From NCBI GenBank assembly GCA_963720945.1, contig CAVRHH010000005.1, forward strand, positions 186,001 to 250,000: a DNA stretch of 64,000 bases. The letters run 5' to 3'. Position 1 is the first letter of the stretch; each line of letters begins with the position of its first letter. The notes below the pieces were generated by a model. It did not search any database. It saw only the letters and a program-made list of their open reading frames with translations, and was not told where the DNA came from. Origin of the DNA: Bog-532 sp963720945 (lineage in GTDB: Bacteria > Actinomycetota > Actinomycetes > Streptosporangiales > Streptosporangiaceae). A program made the position numbers and the translations under genes. Below, one piece after another: positions 36,752-44,818 of the stretch.

Positions 36752-37645
36752 TTATACCGGCGCGGGGCTATGCCGGGCTTCAGCCATCCGGTTGCGCGCC
36801 CAGCGGCGGGAGGTCTTGCCGAACCTCGACGCGAGCTTGCGCTCGGAGAGCGGCTGGCCGTCCTTGAGACTGGCACGGTAGGCAGCCACCGCGGCGGCGT
36901 TGGTCTCGATCTCGCCGCTGCTGGTGCCACCCGCAGGCAGCGAGCCGGGAACCTGGTCCGGGTGGTCCGCTGAGCGGTCCAGATGGTCCGGTACATTCAG
37001 GCCCGCGCTGGTTCGCGGGTCAGCGACGGCTGCGGAAACCGGGAACTGCGGATTGTCCCCGAAGGCGGACGTGACTCCGCTGACCTGCCCGTACCGGTTG
37101 ACTGGTCCGGCATTGGCCGGGCCAGGCGCGGTCCACAGGCCGGCGCCGACATGGTCCGCCATCGGGCGGTGGTGGTCCGCCGCCGGTACGTGGTCCGGCT
37201 CGCCGGTTGCTGCGGTCCGGACGATCCACGCGAGCAACTCGTACGAGCCGACGAGGCTGACCGCGGGCCAGGCCGCGACAACCGCGCCGACGAGGCCGTG
37301 GGACCAGCCCTGGGCCACGTTCACGGCGAGCGAGGCGAGGATGCCGAGCGCGAGCATCCAGCGGGCCAGCTTAGGGACCGGGAGACGGTGCCGTGCGGCG
37401 TACAAGATGACCATGCTGGACGCGTACACCAGGCCGTCGATCGTGGCGGGTTCGAGCTGGGCGGTGACGCCGGTCTCGCCGTACTCGCGGACGACGGCGT
37501 AGGCGTGCCAGTAGGAGATGTACGCCGCGATGCCCGCCACGGCGAGCACGACCGCCGCCGTGGAGACGCGGATCGCACGGTCCACGCCGCCGCTCGCGGC
37601 AGGCAGGTAGCGATTCGTGATGGCCGGGGCGGCGAACGCGGTCAC
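36752..37645 (-). CDS. DUF2637-family membrane protein (SpdA-like, integrative element)
   Basis: 297 residues. Four hydrophobic segments fill residues about 25-175 (AAVVLAVAGIAAYISYWHAY, LVYASSMVILYAARHRLP, LALGILASLAVNVAQGWSHG, VGAVVAAWPAVSLVGSYELL), the core of DUF2637. A hydrophilic region follows, ending in a helix-turn-helix-like tail (LSERKLASRFGKTSRRWARN). DUF2637 proteins are hallmark genes of actinomycete integrative elements and plasmids, linked to mycelial spread of the element. The GTG start at 37645 overlaps the stop of the gene before it by four bases, so the two are co-translated. Confidence 0.85.
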   Translation of the reverse strand: MTAFAAPAITNRYLPAASGGVDRAIRVSTAAVVLAVAGIAAYISYWHAYAVVREYGETGVTAQLEPATIDGLVYASSMVILYAARHRLPVPKLARWMLALGILASLAVNVAQGWSHGLVGAVVAAWPAVSLVGSYELLAWIVRTAATGEPDHVPAADHHRPMADHVGAGLWTAPGPANAGPVNRYGQVSGVTSAFGDNPQFPVSAAVADPRTSAGLNVPDHLDRSADHPDQVPGSLPAGGTSSGEIETNAAAVAAYRASLKDGQPLSERKLASRFGKTSRRWARNRMAEARHSPAPV

Positions 37646-38118
37646 CGGCCCGCTCCCGGGTCATCGTCACGGTCGCCGGTCACGAGCCAGGCGCCGCCCG
37701 AGCCGAACGGCTCGGCCAAGTAACCGAAGGCGCGCAGGATGCCGCCGATGGCCGTGTTCATGGCCTGCTGCGTGCCGGTGTAGGTGCCATACCGGTCCCA
37801 GTCCAGCAGGAGCAGTCGGTGCGCGGTCCAGCACACCGCGATCCCGGCGCGGCCGTCGGCCAGTCCTGCCGGGACCGCGAGCAGGCACACCCCGCCGAGA
37901 CGGTACAGCGGGTGATGTCGCGGGCAGTGGTGCAGGGGCAGGCCCGCCTCGGTCATCGACCGGGCGATGCGGCGGGCGAGTGGCGCCAGCGGGTCGGTGT
38001 CCGCCAGGCGGCACCCGTCGATGCTGACCAGCCCGGATGCTGCCTGCGCGAGTTCCGCGGCCTCGGCTGCGGCGCGCAGCGGGCCGAGGCCGGGCTGGGG
38101 GAAGTCCGTGTCAGTCAT
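37642..38118 (-). CDS. Hypothetical protein of integrative element
   Basis: 158 residues from the ATG at 38118, which has GGAGG seven bases upstream; longer versions lack this support. The protein is soluble, with APLARRIARSMTEAGLPLHH followed by CPRHHPLYRLGGVCLLAV (a Cys/His-containing patch) and AVCWTAHRLLLLDWDRYGTY. I do not recognise the family, but proteins of this length between an integrase and a DUF2637 gene are common in AICE-like elements. It is coupled to the DUF2637 gene by a GTGA overlap. Confidence 0.7.
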   Translation of the reverse strand: MTDTDFPQPGLGPLRAAAEAAELAQAASGLVSIDGCRLADTDPLAPLARRIARSMTEAGLPLHHCPRHHPLYRLGGVCLLAVPAGLADGRAGIAVCWTAHRLLLLDWDRYGTYTGTQQAMNTAIGGILRAFGYLAEPFGSGGAWLVTGDRDDDPGAGR

Positions 38119-38205
38119 GCTGTTCCTCCGTGACGGCGCGGAGGAACCGGGCAGCTCACGCCCCGCGTGCGCCATGCCCGGTCCCTCCTCGCGGACGGGC
38201 ATGGT

Positions 38206-39555
38206 CTAGTCGGTGGCCTGGCGGGCGCGGTCAAGGACGCCGGCGGTGGAGCCGACGTACATGTCGAGCGTGATGCGGTAGTTGGCGTGACCGGCCATGC
38301 GGGACACGTCGGTGGGGTCGAGCTTCCACACGAACAGGGCGGTGGTGCAGAACACGTGCCGCAGGCTGTGCCAGGTCCACCGGCCGCTGCCGTTACCGTC
38401 ACGCCAGCCGACCGCCAGGTAGGCGCGCTGGAGGACGCCGCGGTTGAAGTTGGACGACCGCCAGTGCTTTCCCTTCGGCGAGGGGAAGATCAGCCCCAGC
38501 GGGTTGGTGCCGGCCCCCTGCCCGGCGCGGGCCTCCTCGATCCTGGCGGCGAGCCGCTCAGCGAGCGGGTAACCGTCAGGCGTCCGGCGCGGGTAGATCG
38601 TCCGGCGGTACTTCCGGCACTTGGGCGCCTCGACGTACAGGTGCCCGGCGACCTCGACCACCTTGCGGTCTACGGTGATCACCCGGTCTGCCTGGTCGAC
38701 CTGCGCGATGGTGAGCGCGGCCAGCTCGCCCCACCGCAGCCCGCTGTAGGCGGCGGTGTTCACCATCAGCTCGTCCCGCTCGCCGTGCCGCCCGGCGGCC
38801 AGCGCCCGGCCGAGCTTGCCGATGTCGCTGCCGGCCGGGATCTCGGCGGGGTCGACCCACAGCGCCGATTCCCCCGCCACCGTCACCTGCGGCGCGGGCA
38901 GCTCCCGGTCGCCTGCCTGCCAGTGCACTTTCGCCAGCCGCGGGCTGGCCAGGTACCCGCTCTCCAGGCCGGCGCTGACCAGGGCGGAGATCATCCGGTG
39001 GACCCGGTTGCCTTCCCCCGGGGTCGGGGCGGCGTTGACGATCTTCTGCGTGTGGCCGGTCGTGATGTCCTGGCAGGTGACCGCATCGATGACCGGGGCG
39101 GCGAACCGCTCGCACAGCCGCCGCTGGGTGTCGGCGTGCTTGCGGGACCACCGCTCATCGACAGGGAGCCGGTCAGGGTCCAGGTAATGCCTGATGAGGT
39201 CCGCGCCGGGCAGTTTCATGTTCGGCGCGTCTGCTTCCAGCCGCTCAGTGACCTTCTGCAGCTTTGCGGCCAGCTTCTGCTCGGTTCCCGCCTCGCACTG
39301 CTGCCGCTTGCCGTCCTCGTACCAGACCGCGCGCCAGCGGCCCTTCTCCTCACGGGCCGGGTACACGGTGATGCCGTAGTCCAGCTCGACGACCTCGCCG
39401 CCGCCCCGGGTGGCGGTGCGCCCGGTGCCGTTCGCGAGGACCCGGCCGGGTGCCGGGCGGGCGGCCTTCGCCGGCCGCGCGGGGCGGGCGGCCTTGCGGG
39501 CCGGTTGTGGGGATTCTGTGGGGATCTTGAAGACCGCGGCCGGTGCCTGCGTCAT
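38206..39555 (-). CDS. int: Tyrosine recombinase (integrase) of the tRNA-Phe island
   Basis: 449 residues, intact. N-terminal arm-binding region (ITVYPAREEKGRWRAVWYED), core-binding helices (LLERYL-like region and HRMISALVSAGLESGYLASP) and the catalytic domain: first Arg in AAYSGLRWGELAALT, HxxR box WHSLRHVFCTT, and nucleophile Tyr in YRITLDMYVGSTAGVLDRA. It starts 62 bases from the tRNA-Phe att copy, and its 5' end contains an arm-type repeat. This enzyme is the likely agent of integration and excision of the 25-kb island. No excisionase gene is evident beside it. Confidence 0.9.
   Translation of the reverse strand: MTQAPAAVFKIPTESPQPARKAARPARPAKAARPAPGRVLANGTGRTATRGGGEVVELDYGITVYPAREEKGRWRAVWYEDGKRQQCEAGTEQKLAAKLQKVTERLEADAPNMKLPGADLIRHYLDPDRLPVDERWSRKHADTQRRLCERFAAPVIDAVTCQDITTGHTQKIVNAAPTPGEGNRVHRMISALVSAGLESGYLASPRLAKVHWQAGDRELPAPQVTVAGESALWVDPAEIPAGSDIGKLGRALAAGRHGERDELMVNTAAYSGLRWGELAALTIAQVDQADRVITVDRKVVEVAGHLYVEAPKCRKYRRTIYPRRTPDGYPLAERLAARIEEARAGQGAGTNPLGLIFPSPKGKHWRSSNFNRGVLQRAYLAVGWRDGNGSGRWTWHSLRHVFCTTALFVWKLDPTDVSRMAGHANYRITLDMYVGSTAGVLDRARQATD
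39507..39523 (+). repeat. Third arm-type repeat GTGGGGATTCTGTGGGG
   Basis: Identical to 14751-14767 and one base different from 14711-14727. It sits within the first codons of the integrase, 93 bases inside the right att copy. Confidence 0.6.
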
Positions 39556-39616
39556 CTTCGCTGCCTCGCTTCCTGCGTTTCCGCAGGCAGGAGGGCTAGC
39601 GACTGAAACTCCGATG

Positions 39617-39660
39617 GGTGGTCAGGGGCGGGGTCGAACCGCCGACCTTCCGCTTTTCAG
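39617..39660. repeat. att site: 44-bp direct repeat overlapping tRNA-Phe (right boundary)
   Basis: Perfect match to 14534-14577. It covers the tRNA-Phe gene from its 3' end to the anticodon loop, so integration keeps a complete tRNA at this end. Confidence 0.9.
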
Positions 39661-39692
39661 GCGGACGCTCGTACCAACTGAGCTACCTGACC
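39619..39692 (-). tRNA. tRNA-Phe (GAA)
   Basis: Acceptor GGTCAGG pairs with CCTGACC; D-arm AGCTCAGTTGGTA; anticodon loop CTGAAAA with anticodon GAA; T-arm GGTTCGACCCC-type. CCA is not encoded. It is the integration target of the island. Confidence 0.95.
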
Positions 39693-39727
39693 ATCAGGGG
39701 GCTGACGGTTCCGCCGCTCTTCCCCAG

Positions 39728-39802
39728 CGGTCCTGACGGGATTTGAACCCGCGACCTCCACCTTGACAGGGTGGCGAGCACTCCGAGCTGCTCTACAGGA
39801 CC
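39728..39802 (-). tRNA. tRNA-Asp (GTC)
   Basis: Acceptor GGTCCTG pairs with CAGGACC; anticodon loop CTGTCAA (GTC); T-loop GGTTCAAATCC. It is transcribed ahead of tRNA-Phe in the same direction. Confidence 0.95.
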
Positions 39803-39829
39803 ATGCGTCTGCCAGCTTATGCCAGCAGG

Positions 39830-39902
39830 TGCCCCCAACGGGATTTGAACCCGTGCTGCCGCCTTGAAAGGGCGGTGTCCTAGGCCACTAGACGATGGGG
39901 GC
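39830..39902 (-). tRNA. tRNA-Glu (TTC)
   Basis: Acceptor GCCCCCA pairs with TGGGGGC; anticodon loop CTTTCAA (TTC); T-loop GGTTCAAATCC. First gene of a Glu-Asp-Phe tRNA cluster read leftward. Confidence 0.95.
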
Positions 39903-40008
39903 CCGGCGGGTTCGCCGCCGTTCCCGTGGCGTCCGCCGTCGGGGACTGCCCCAGCATAGGGGACGGAGACCACTACCGGCAAAGCGCTACGACCACAGTT
40001 TACCGGCG

Positions 40009-40041
40009 GGTCCCGGCCGGCCCGGGCGGCCGGCCGGGACC
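40009..40041. terminator. Perfect 14-bp GC hairpin upstream of the tRNA cluster
   Basis: GGTCCCGGCCGGCC and its exact complement are separated by CGGGC. No U-tract follows. It lies between the tRNA cluster (-) and the MFS gene (+), so it may be an intrinsic-type terminator of an older unit or a regulatory structure. Confidence 0.45.
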
Positions 40042-40186
40042 GCCCGATGCCGTGCCGGGCGTGAAACGTCCCAGGTCACGGCGTTGCCCCTGAGGACCGA
40101 AGCGCCACGCGTCCCGATCCTCTTGCAATTGCAGCCGTTATTCGACACGGTAAGTCACACAGAAATAACGCATCGGGTTCACTACC

Positions 40187-41845
40187 GTGACCCTGGTCAC
40201 ACTAGTCAATTCGGCAGCCGGCACCAATCGGCGGCGGGCCGGATGGGGGGCAGCACATGAGGAACGACGTCCGGGTACCCGGAGCGCGCGGGTAAGCCTG
40301 CCTGTGTCCTCGGAGAGGCGGGCCGGGCCGGGCACGCTGGGAGCACGGCTGAGCCCGCCGGCCCCAGCCCAGGAGGCGCCCGCATACGCCCCCGACGTCC
40401 GGGCTGCTCCCGGGCCAGCCCCGCACGGCCCTGACGTGGCGCCCGGCTCCGCTGAGGGGCCGGAACACGCGGGGACGGCACACGGGCATACAGAGTCCCC
40501 GTACACCGCGGAGGCGGCCGCGGATAGCGCCGTGGCGGCCGCGGGCGCGCCCGCCGGGGAGCAGCCCGCCGCTGGGCTGCCGCACGGGCGGCACCGGAGG
40601 GCGCCCGAAAAGCAGGCCTCGTACCGGGAAGTCTTCGCGATCCGCGAATTCCGCGGCGTGTGGACCGCGCAGGTCCTGTCCTACGCGGGAGACCAGTTCG
40701 CCCAGGTAGCCATCGCGGTGCTGGTTTACCACCGGACCGGTTCGGCGCTGCTGACCGCGCTGGCGTACGCGCTGACCTATCTGCCGCCGATCGCGGGCGG
40801 CCCGCTGCTGTCCGGGCTGGCCGATCTGTTCCCGCGGCGCCGCGTGATGATCATCTGCGACATCATCCGGGCTGGGCTTGTCGCGCTGATGGCGATCCCG
40901 AGCATGCCGTTCGCCGGACTGTGCGGACTGCTGTTCGTCACCGTGCTGCTGGGGGCGCCGTTCTCCTCGGCCCGTTCCGCGCTCCTGCCTGACGTGCTGC
41001 CCGGGGACACCTTCGTCGTCGGCTCGGCGATCGGGAACATCAGCTTCCAGGCCAGCCAGATCCTGGGTTTTGTCGCCGGGGCGGCGGTCGTGGCGACGCT
41101 GAAGCCGTACCGGACGCTGGCGACCGATGCCCTGTCGTTCGCGCTGTCCGCCGTGATCGTGGCCGGCTGGGTGAAACCGCGCCCATCGCCGCACCGCGAT
41201 ACCGGGCAGCGGCCGTCGCTGTGGGCGGTGTCGCGGGAAGGCCTGGCGATGGTCTTCGGCCATCCGGTGCTGCGGACACTGCTGCTCTTCGGCTGGCTGG
41301 CCGGCTTCTGTATCGTCCCCGAGGGCCTCGCCGCGCCGTACGCGCATTCGCTGCACGGGGACGCCCTGACCGTCGGGCTGCTGATGGCCGCCATGCCGCT
41401 CGGCACGGTAGCGGGCGCGTTCGCCTTCGGGCGGCTGGTGCCGCCGTCCGGCCGGATCCGGATGATGGGCTGGCTGGCCATGGCCTCCTGCGCGCCGCTG
41501 ATCGGCAGCGCCTTTAACCCGCCGCTGTGGGCCGTGCTGATCCTCTGGGCGCTGGCCGGCGCGGGCGGCGCCTATCAGCTCGCGGCAGCCGCTGCGTTCG
41601 TGCAGACCCTGGCCCCGGAAGGCCGGGCCAGGGCGTTTGGCCTGGCCCAGTCGGGGCTGCTTGCCGTCCAGGGCCTCGGCATCCTGGCCGGCGGGGCCGT
41701 GGCCAACGTCATCGGGGCCCCGGTCGCAGTGGGCCTGGCCGGCCTGCTGGGCCTGTGCGCAGCGGCCATCCTCTCGATGAGCTGGACGCTCCGCCGCGGT
41801 GAGGTGATCGCCACCGCGCGGACGCATTCAGGCGCAGGCCGTTAG
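40187..41845 (+). CDS. MFS transporter (EntS/MFS_3-like) with long Pro/Ala-rich N-terminus
   Basis: 552 residues from GTG 40187. The first 140 or so residues are low-complexity Pro/Ala/Gly and hydrophilic. The MFS body begins at YREVFAIREFRGVWTAQVLS and shows about 12 membrane helices. The loop-2 motif appears as GLADLFPRRRVMI (G-x-L-x-D-R-x-x-R-R type), then SSARSALLPDVLPGD, a family hallmark of MFS_3 exporters. Such proteins export siderophores, macrolides or other small molecules. The true start is uncertain because no ribosome-binding site is visible; several in-frame GTG codons lie before the first helix. Confidence 0.85.
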   Translation: MTLVTLVNSAAGTNRRRAGWGAAHEERRPGTRSARVSLPVSSERRAGPGTLGARLSPPAPAQEAPAYAPDVRAAPGPAPHGPDVAPGSAEGPEHAGTAHGHTESPYTAEAAADSAVAAAGAPAGEQPAAGLPHGRHRRAPEKQASYREVFAIREFRGVWTAQVLSYAGDQFAQVAIAVLVYHRTGSALLTALAYALTYLPPIAGGPLLSGLADLFPRRRVMIICDIIRAGLVALMAIPSMPFAGLCGLLFVTVLLGAPFSSARSALLPDVLPGDTFVVGSAIGNISFQASQILGFVAGAAVVATLKPYRTLATDALSFALSAVIVAGWVKPRPSPHRDTGQRPSLWAVSREGLAMVFGHPVLRTLLLFGWLAGFCIVPEGLAAPYAHSLHGDALTVGLLMAAMPLGTVAGAFAFGRLVPPSGRIRMMGWLAMASCAPLIGSAFNPPLWAVLILWALAGAGGAYQLAAAAAFVQTLAPEGRARAFGLAQSGLLAVQGLGILAGGAVANVIGAPVAVGLAGLLGLCAAAILSMSWTLRRGEVIATARTHSGAGR

Positions 41846-41903
41846 CCCGCGACTGCGGCAGGCGCGGGGGGCAGGCCCGGGCCGGGCGGGGCCGCCCGTG
41901 GCC

Positions 41904-42161
41904 TCAGCGCTGCTTGCTGATCAGGTTCTCCACGATGGAGGCCTTCTCGCCCTCCTCGGGGACGACTGCCCAGGCGACGAGGTACAGCAGAGCCCCGAGG
42001 CCCCAGAAAATCGTGAAGATGGCGAAGCCGAGCCGGACCAGGGTCACGTCGACCCCGAAGTAGGCAGCCACGCCGGCACATACCCCGGCGATCAGCCTCC
42101 CGTCACGACGGCGATAGAGGTGCTTCGTTCCGCTGGCTCCGTGGCCATTGCTCTCAGTCAT
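41904..42161 (-). CDS. PspC-domain membrane protein
   Basis: 85 residues from the ATG at 42161 (a TTG six codons further upstream is possible). The PspC signature runs LYRRRDGRLIAGVCAGVAAY, then FGVDVTLVRLGFAIFTIFWG with the membrane segment LGALLYLVAWAVVPEE. PspC proteins are envelope-stress factors, small single- or two-pass membrane proteins often fused to sensor kinases; here it stands alone. It lies convergent to the MFS gene and divergent from glutaryl-CoA dehydrogenase. Confidence 0.92.
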   Translation of the reverse strand: MTESNGHGASGTKHLYRRRDGRLIAGVCAGVAAYFGVDVTLVRLGFAIFTIFWGLGALLYLVAWAVVPEEGEKASIVENLISKQR

Positions 42162-42251
42162 GGTTTTGATCATGCCCAATGCACGGAAGTTCTGACATAG
42201 GGAATTCCCCCCTCTTAATACTCTGAGGGCAAGAGCCGAGAGGAACCGCCG

Positions 42252-43481
42252 ATGTCATCCGCCGCATCCGACGCTTCAGCGGGCAGCAGCCCGGCCCGTC
42301 ACCCATCCGGCCACGCGGGCAAGCCGGCCGATATCGATCTGCTCCGGATTGACGATCAGCTGACCTCCGACGAGCGCCTCGTCCGCGACACGGTCCGCGA
42401 TTTCACTGCCGACCGGATCCAGCCGCACATCGCGCGCTGGTTCGAGGACGGCACCCTCCCCGCCGACCTGATGCCCGAACTGGGCAAACTGGGGCTGCTC
42501 GGGATGCATCTCAGCGGCTACGGCTGCGCCGGGATGGGCCCGGTCGCCTACGGCGTGGCCTGCCGGGAACTCGAGGCAACCGATTCCGGCCTGCGCAGCA
42601 TGGTCTCGGTGCAGGGCTCGCTGGCCATGTTCCCGATCTGGAAGTACGGCTCCGAGGAGCAGAAGGCCCAATGGCTGCCCCGGATGGCGGCGGGCGAGGC
42701 GGTTGGCTGTTTCGGCCTGACCGAACCCGATCACGGCTCCGACCCGGCCGGGATGAGCACCCGCGCGCGGCGGGACGGCTCTGACTGGGTGCTCTCGGGC
42801 ACCAAGATGTGGATCACCAACGGCAGCATCGCCGATATCGCGGTGGTCTGGGCGGCCACCGACGATGGTGTCCGGGGCTTCCTCGTCCCCCGCGGCGAGC
42901 CCGGCTTCAGCACGAGCGACATTCACCAGAAAATGGCGCTCCGCGCGTCGATCACCTCCGAGCTGCACTTCGACGACGTCCGGCTGCCCGCGGACGCGAT
43001 GCTGCCCGGCGTCACGGGGCTCAAGGGCCCGCTGTCCTGCCTGTCCGAAGCACGGTTCGGGATCATCTGGGGCGCCACCGGGGCGGCCCGCGCCTGCTAT
43101 GAGATCGCCGTCGAGTACGCGCGGACACGTGAGCAGTTCGGCCGGCCGATCGGCGGCTTCCAGCTCACCCAGTCCAAGCTCGCGTGGATGGCTTCCGAGC
43201 TGGTCCGGGCGCAGTTGCTGGCGCTGCACCTCGGCCGGCTCAAGGAAGCCGGGCCGCTGCGCCCCGACCAGGTCAGCCTGGGCAAGATGACGTGCGTCCG
43301 GACCGCTATCGACATTGCCCGGCAGGCCAGGACCATTCTGGGAGCCAACGGCGTGACGCTGGAGTACCCGGTGATCAGGCACGCGAACAACCTGGAGGCG
43401 GTCCTCACCTATGAGGGCACCCAGGAGATCCACGAACTGGCCATCGGCCAGGCCATCACCGGCCTGTCCGCCTACCGCTGA
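42252..43481 (+). CDS. gcdH: Glutaryl-CoA dehydrogenase (acyl-CoA dehydrogenase family)
   Basis: 409 residues, FAD-dependent. N-terminal helices RLVRDTVRDFTADRIQPHIA; middle beta domain with CFGLTEPDHGSDPAGM and KMWITNGSIADIAVVWA; C-terminal helices with RTREQFGRPIGGFQLTQSKL and GANGVTLEYPVIRHANNLEA. The catalytic base is the Glu in TYEGTQEIHELAIGQAITG, the form found in GcdH, which oxidises and decarboxylates glutaryl-CoA to crotonyl-CoA in lysine/tryptophan breakdown. Start at ATG 42252 with GAGAGGA upstream. Single gene followed by a hairpin and tRNA-Lys. Confidence 0.92.
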   Translation: MSSAASDASAGSSPARHPSGHAGKPADIDLLRIDDQLTSDERLVRDTVRDFTADRIQPHIARWFEDGTLPADLMPELGKLGLLGMHLSGYGCAGMGPVAYGVACRELEATDSGLRSMVSVQGSLAMFPIWKYGSEEQKAQWLPRMAAGEAVGCFGLTEPDHGSDPAGMSTRARRDGSDWVLSGTKMWITNGSIADIAVVWAATDDGVRGFLVPRGEPGFSTSDIHQKMALRASITSELHFDDVRLPADAMLPGVTGLKGPLSCLSEARFGIIWGATGAARACYEIAVEYARTREQFGRPIGGFQLTQSKLAWMASELVRAQLLALHLGRLKEAGPLRPDQVSLGKMTCVRTAIDIARQARTILGANGVTLEYPVIRHANNLEAVLTYEGTQEIHELAIGQAITGLSAYR

Positions 43482-43491
43482 GGCCGACCGG

Positions 43492-43509
43492 GGACGGGCG
43501 CGCCCGTCC
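43492..43509 (+). terminator. Palindromic terminator after gcdH
   Basis: GGACGGGCGCGCCCGTCC is a perfect palindrome ten bases past the gcdH stop; it can form a 7-bp stem with a CGCG loop. No U-tract. Confidence 0.5.
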
Positions 43510-43604
43510 GGCCGGTGCGGCCAGCCCGATCCCGGGCGCACAGGCCGCTGCGTTTACGCGCAGACATCGGTACGCTTCATGGTTGGTACGGATGTCCGTG
43601 CCGC

Positions 43605-43676
43605 GGGGCGTTAGCTCAATGGCAGAGCAGCGGGCTTTTAACCCGTTGGTTCAGGGTTCGACCCCCTGGCGCCCCA
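43605..43676 (+). tRNA. tRNA-Lys (TTT)
   Basis: Acceptor GGGGCGT pairs with GCGCCCC; D-arm TAGCTCAATGGCA; anticodon loop CTTTTAA (TTT, 43637-43639); T-loop GGTTCGACC. CCA not encoded. Confidence 0.95.
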
Positions 43677-43739
43677 CGCGGAGGTCTGCACGTTTCAGTG
43701 CGGCCTATCTTCGGATGTGGGTCTGACATTCGGGCCTGG

Positions 43740-44636
43740 TCAGGTGTGACCTTCCAGACGGATGTCGTACACGCTGGCCTGGAAGGTGCCTGCCGGGTCA
43801 CGCGGCAGGCTGGTGAGCCAGACGAGAACGTAACGTCCGTGCGCTGGCGGGGTGAGCTGCAGGTTCACGGCACCGGCCGCGTCGGTTGCTTGCGCGACGG
43901 CCGGCAGGCTGGCTATCAAGGGTGCAGCGCCGACGCGCAATTCAAAGCTGGCGCCGTGAACCGGGCCGAGCGTGACCTGGGCGGCGGTTATCGTCGCCGG
44001 GCGTCCCAGGTCCAGGAGCAGGCCGGTGCCCGTGTACAGGTCCCCGAAGCGGGCGGTGGCGTACCAGTCGGTATGCCACGCCGTGGCGGGATTGTCATCG
44101 ATCGCGAGAGGCGCAAGCTGAGGCGCGTCGCCCTTCCCGGCACCGGCGGGGCCGAACGCGGTTGCGCTGACCGGGGTGAGCGTACGCGCCGGCACAGCCT
44201 TCGAGATGGCCGTTTTCGGTACCGACGGTGCTCGCCCGGGGTGGCCGTGCGTCACCGGATTCACCCGGGCGACGTGCGCGGCGCTCGCCACCTTGGGCAA
44301 ACCCGCACGCAGGTCATACGCCGCGATACCGAGCCAGACCAGCACGAGAACCGCGACCCAGCTCAGCCGGAGCCGCTTCCGCCTCGTGGCCAGTTCGCCC
44401 TTATCCTCCGCGATTGTCGTGTTGTACTCCCTGACCAGTGGCTCCGGATCCGTCCCGACAGCCCGCGCGATGATGCGAATGTACCCCCGGGCATAAGAAT
44501 CGCCGCCACAAGCCGCGTAATCGTCATCTTCTATGTCTGTAACGATCATTTCCCTGACGCGGGCCTGATCGCTGACCTGGGTCACGGAAAGACCCGCGTC
44601 GTGGCGCGCGCTCGCGAGGGCTTCGCCGATGCTCAC
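43740..44636 (-). CDS. RodZ-like HTH membrane protein with extracellular discoidin-like domain
   Basis: 298 residues from a GTG at 44636 with GGAGG upstream. Residues about 2-75 form a RodZ-type HTH_25 (SIGEALASARHDAGLSVTQV, then REMIVTDIEDDDYAACGGDS and YARGYIRIIARAVG). A basic stretch and one membrane helix follow (RLSWVAVLVLVWLGIAAYDL, about 112-128), then a low-complexity spacer and a C-terminal beta domain resembling F5/8 type C (LAIDDNPATAWHTDWY, LLLDLGRPATITAAQVTLG). Type II topology is expected: HTH inside, sugar/ligand-type domain outside. RodZ itself links MreB to cell-wall synthesis; this one may report envelope state. Lies beside tRNA-Lys. Confidence 0.82.
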   Translation of the reverse strand: MSIGEALASARHDAGLSVTQVSDQARVREMIVTDIEDDDYAACGGDSYARGYIRIIARAVGTDPEPLVREYNTTIAEDKGELATRRKRLRLSWVAVLVLVWLGIAAYDLRAGLPKVASAAHVARVNPVTHGHPGRAPSVPKTAISKAVPARTLTPVSATAFGPAGAGKGDAPQLAPLAIDDNPATAWHTDWYATARFGDLYTGTGLLLDLGRPATITAAQVTLGPVHGASFELRVGAAPLIASLPAVAQATDAAGAVNLQLTPPAHGRYVLVWLTSLPRDPAGTFQASVYDIRLEGHT

Positions 44637-44818
44637 CCCGTGCCTCCCCCGTGCCTCCTCGGCGGGACCGCAATGCGCGCCGCCCCGAACGCGGGCGCCG
44701 GCGGTCACGATCCCATCATGGGCGACACTGAGGCTTTCGTCACCCCCTGGCCTGATTCGGGCATGAGGCGCTACGGGACCTTCCGGGCGGGGAGGGCGGC
44801 ACCGGGACAGGCTGCCGG

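Noticed and set aside
40202..41827. 541-residue minus-strand frame opposite the MFS gene
   Set aside because: Gln/Arg/His-rich shadow without hydrophobic pattern; the + strand shows 12 membrane helices and family motifs.
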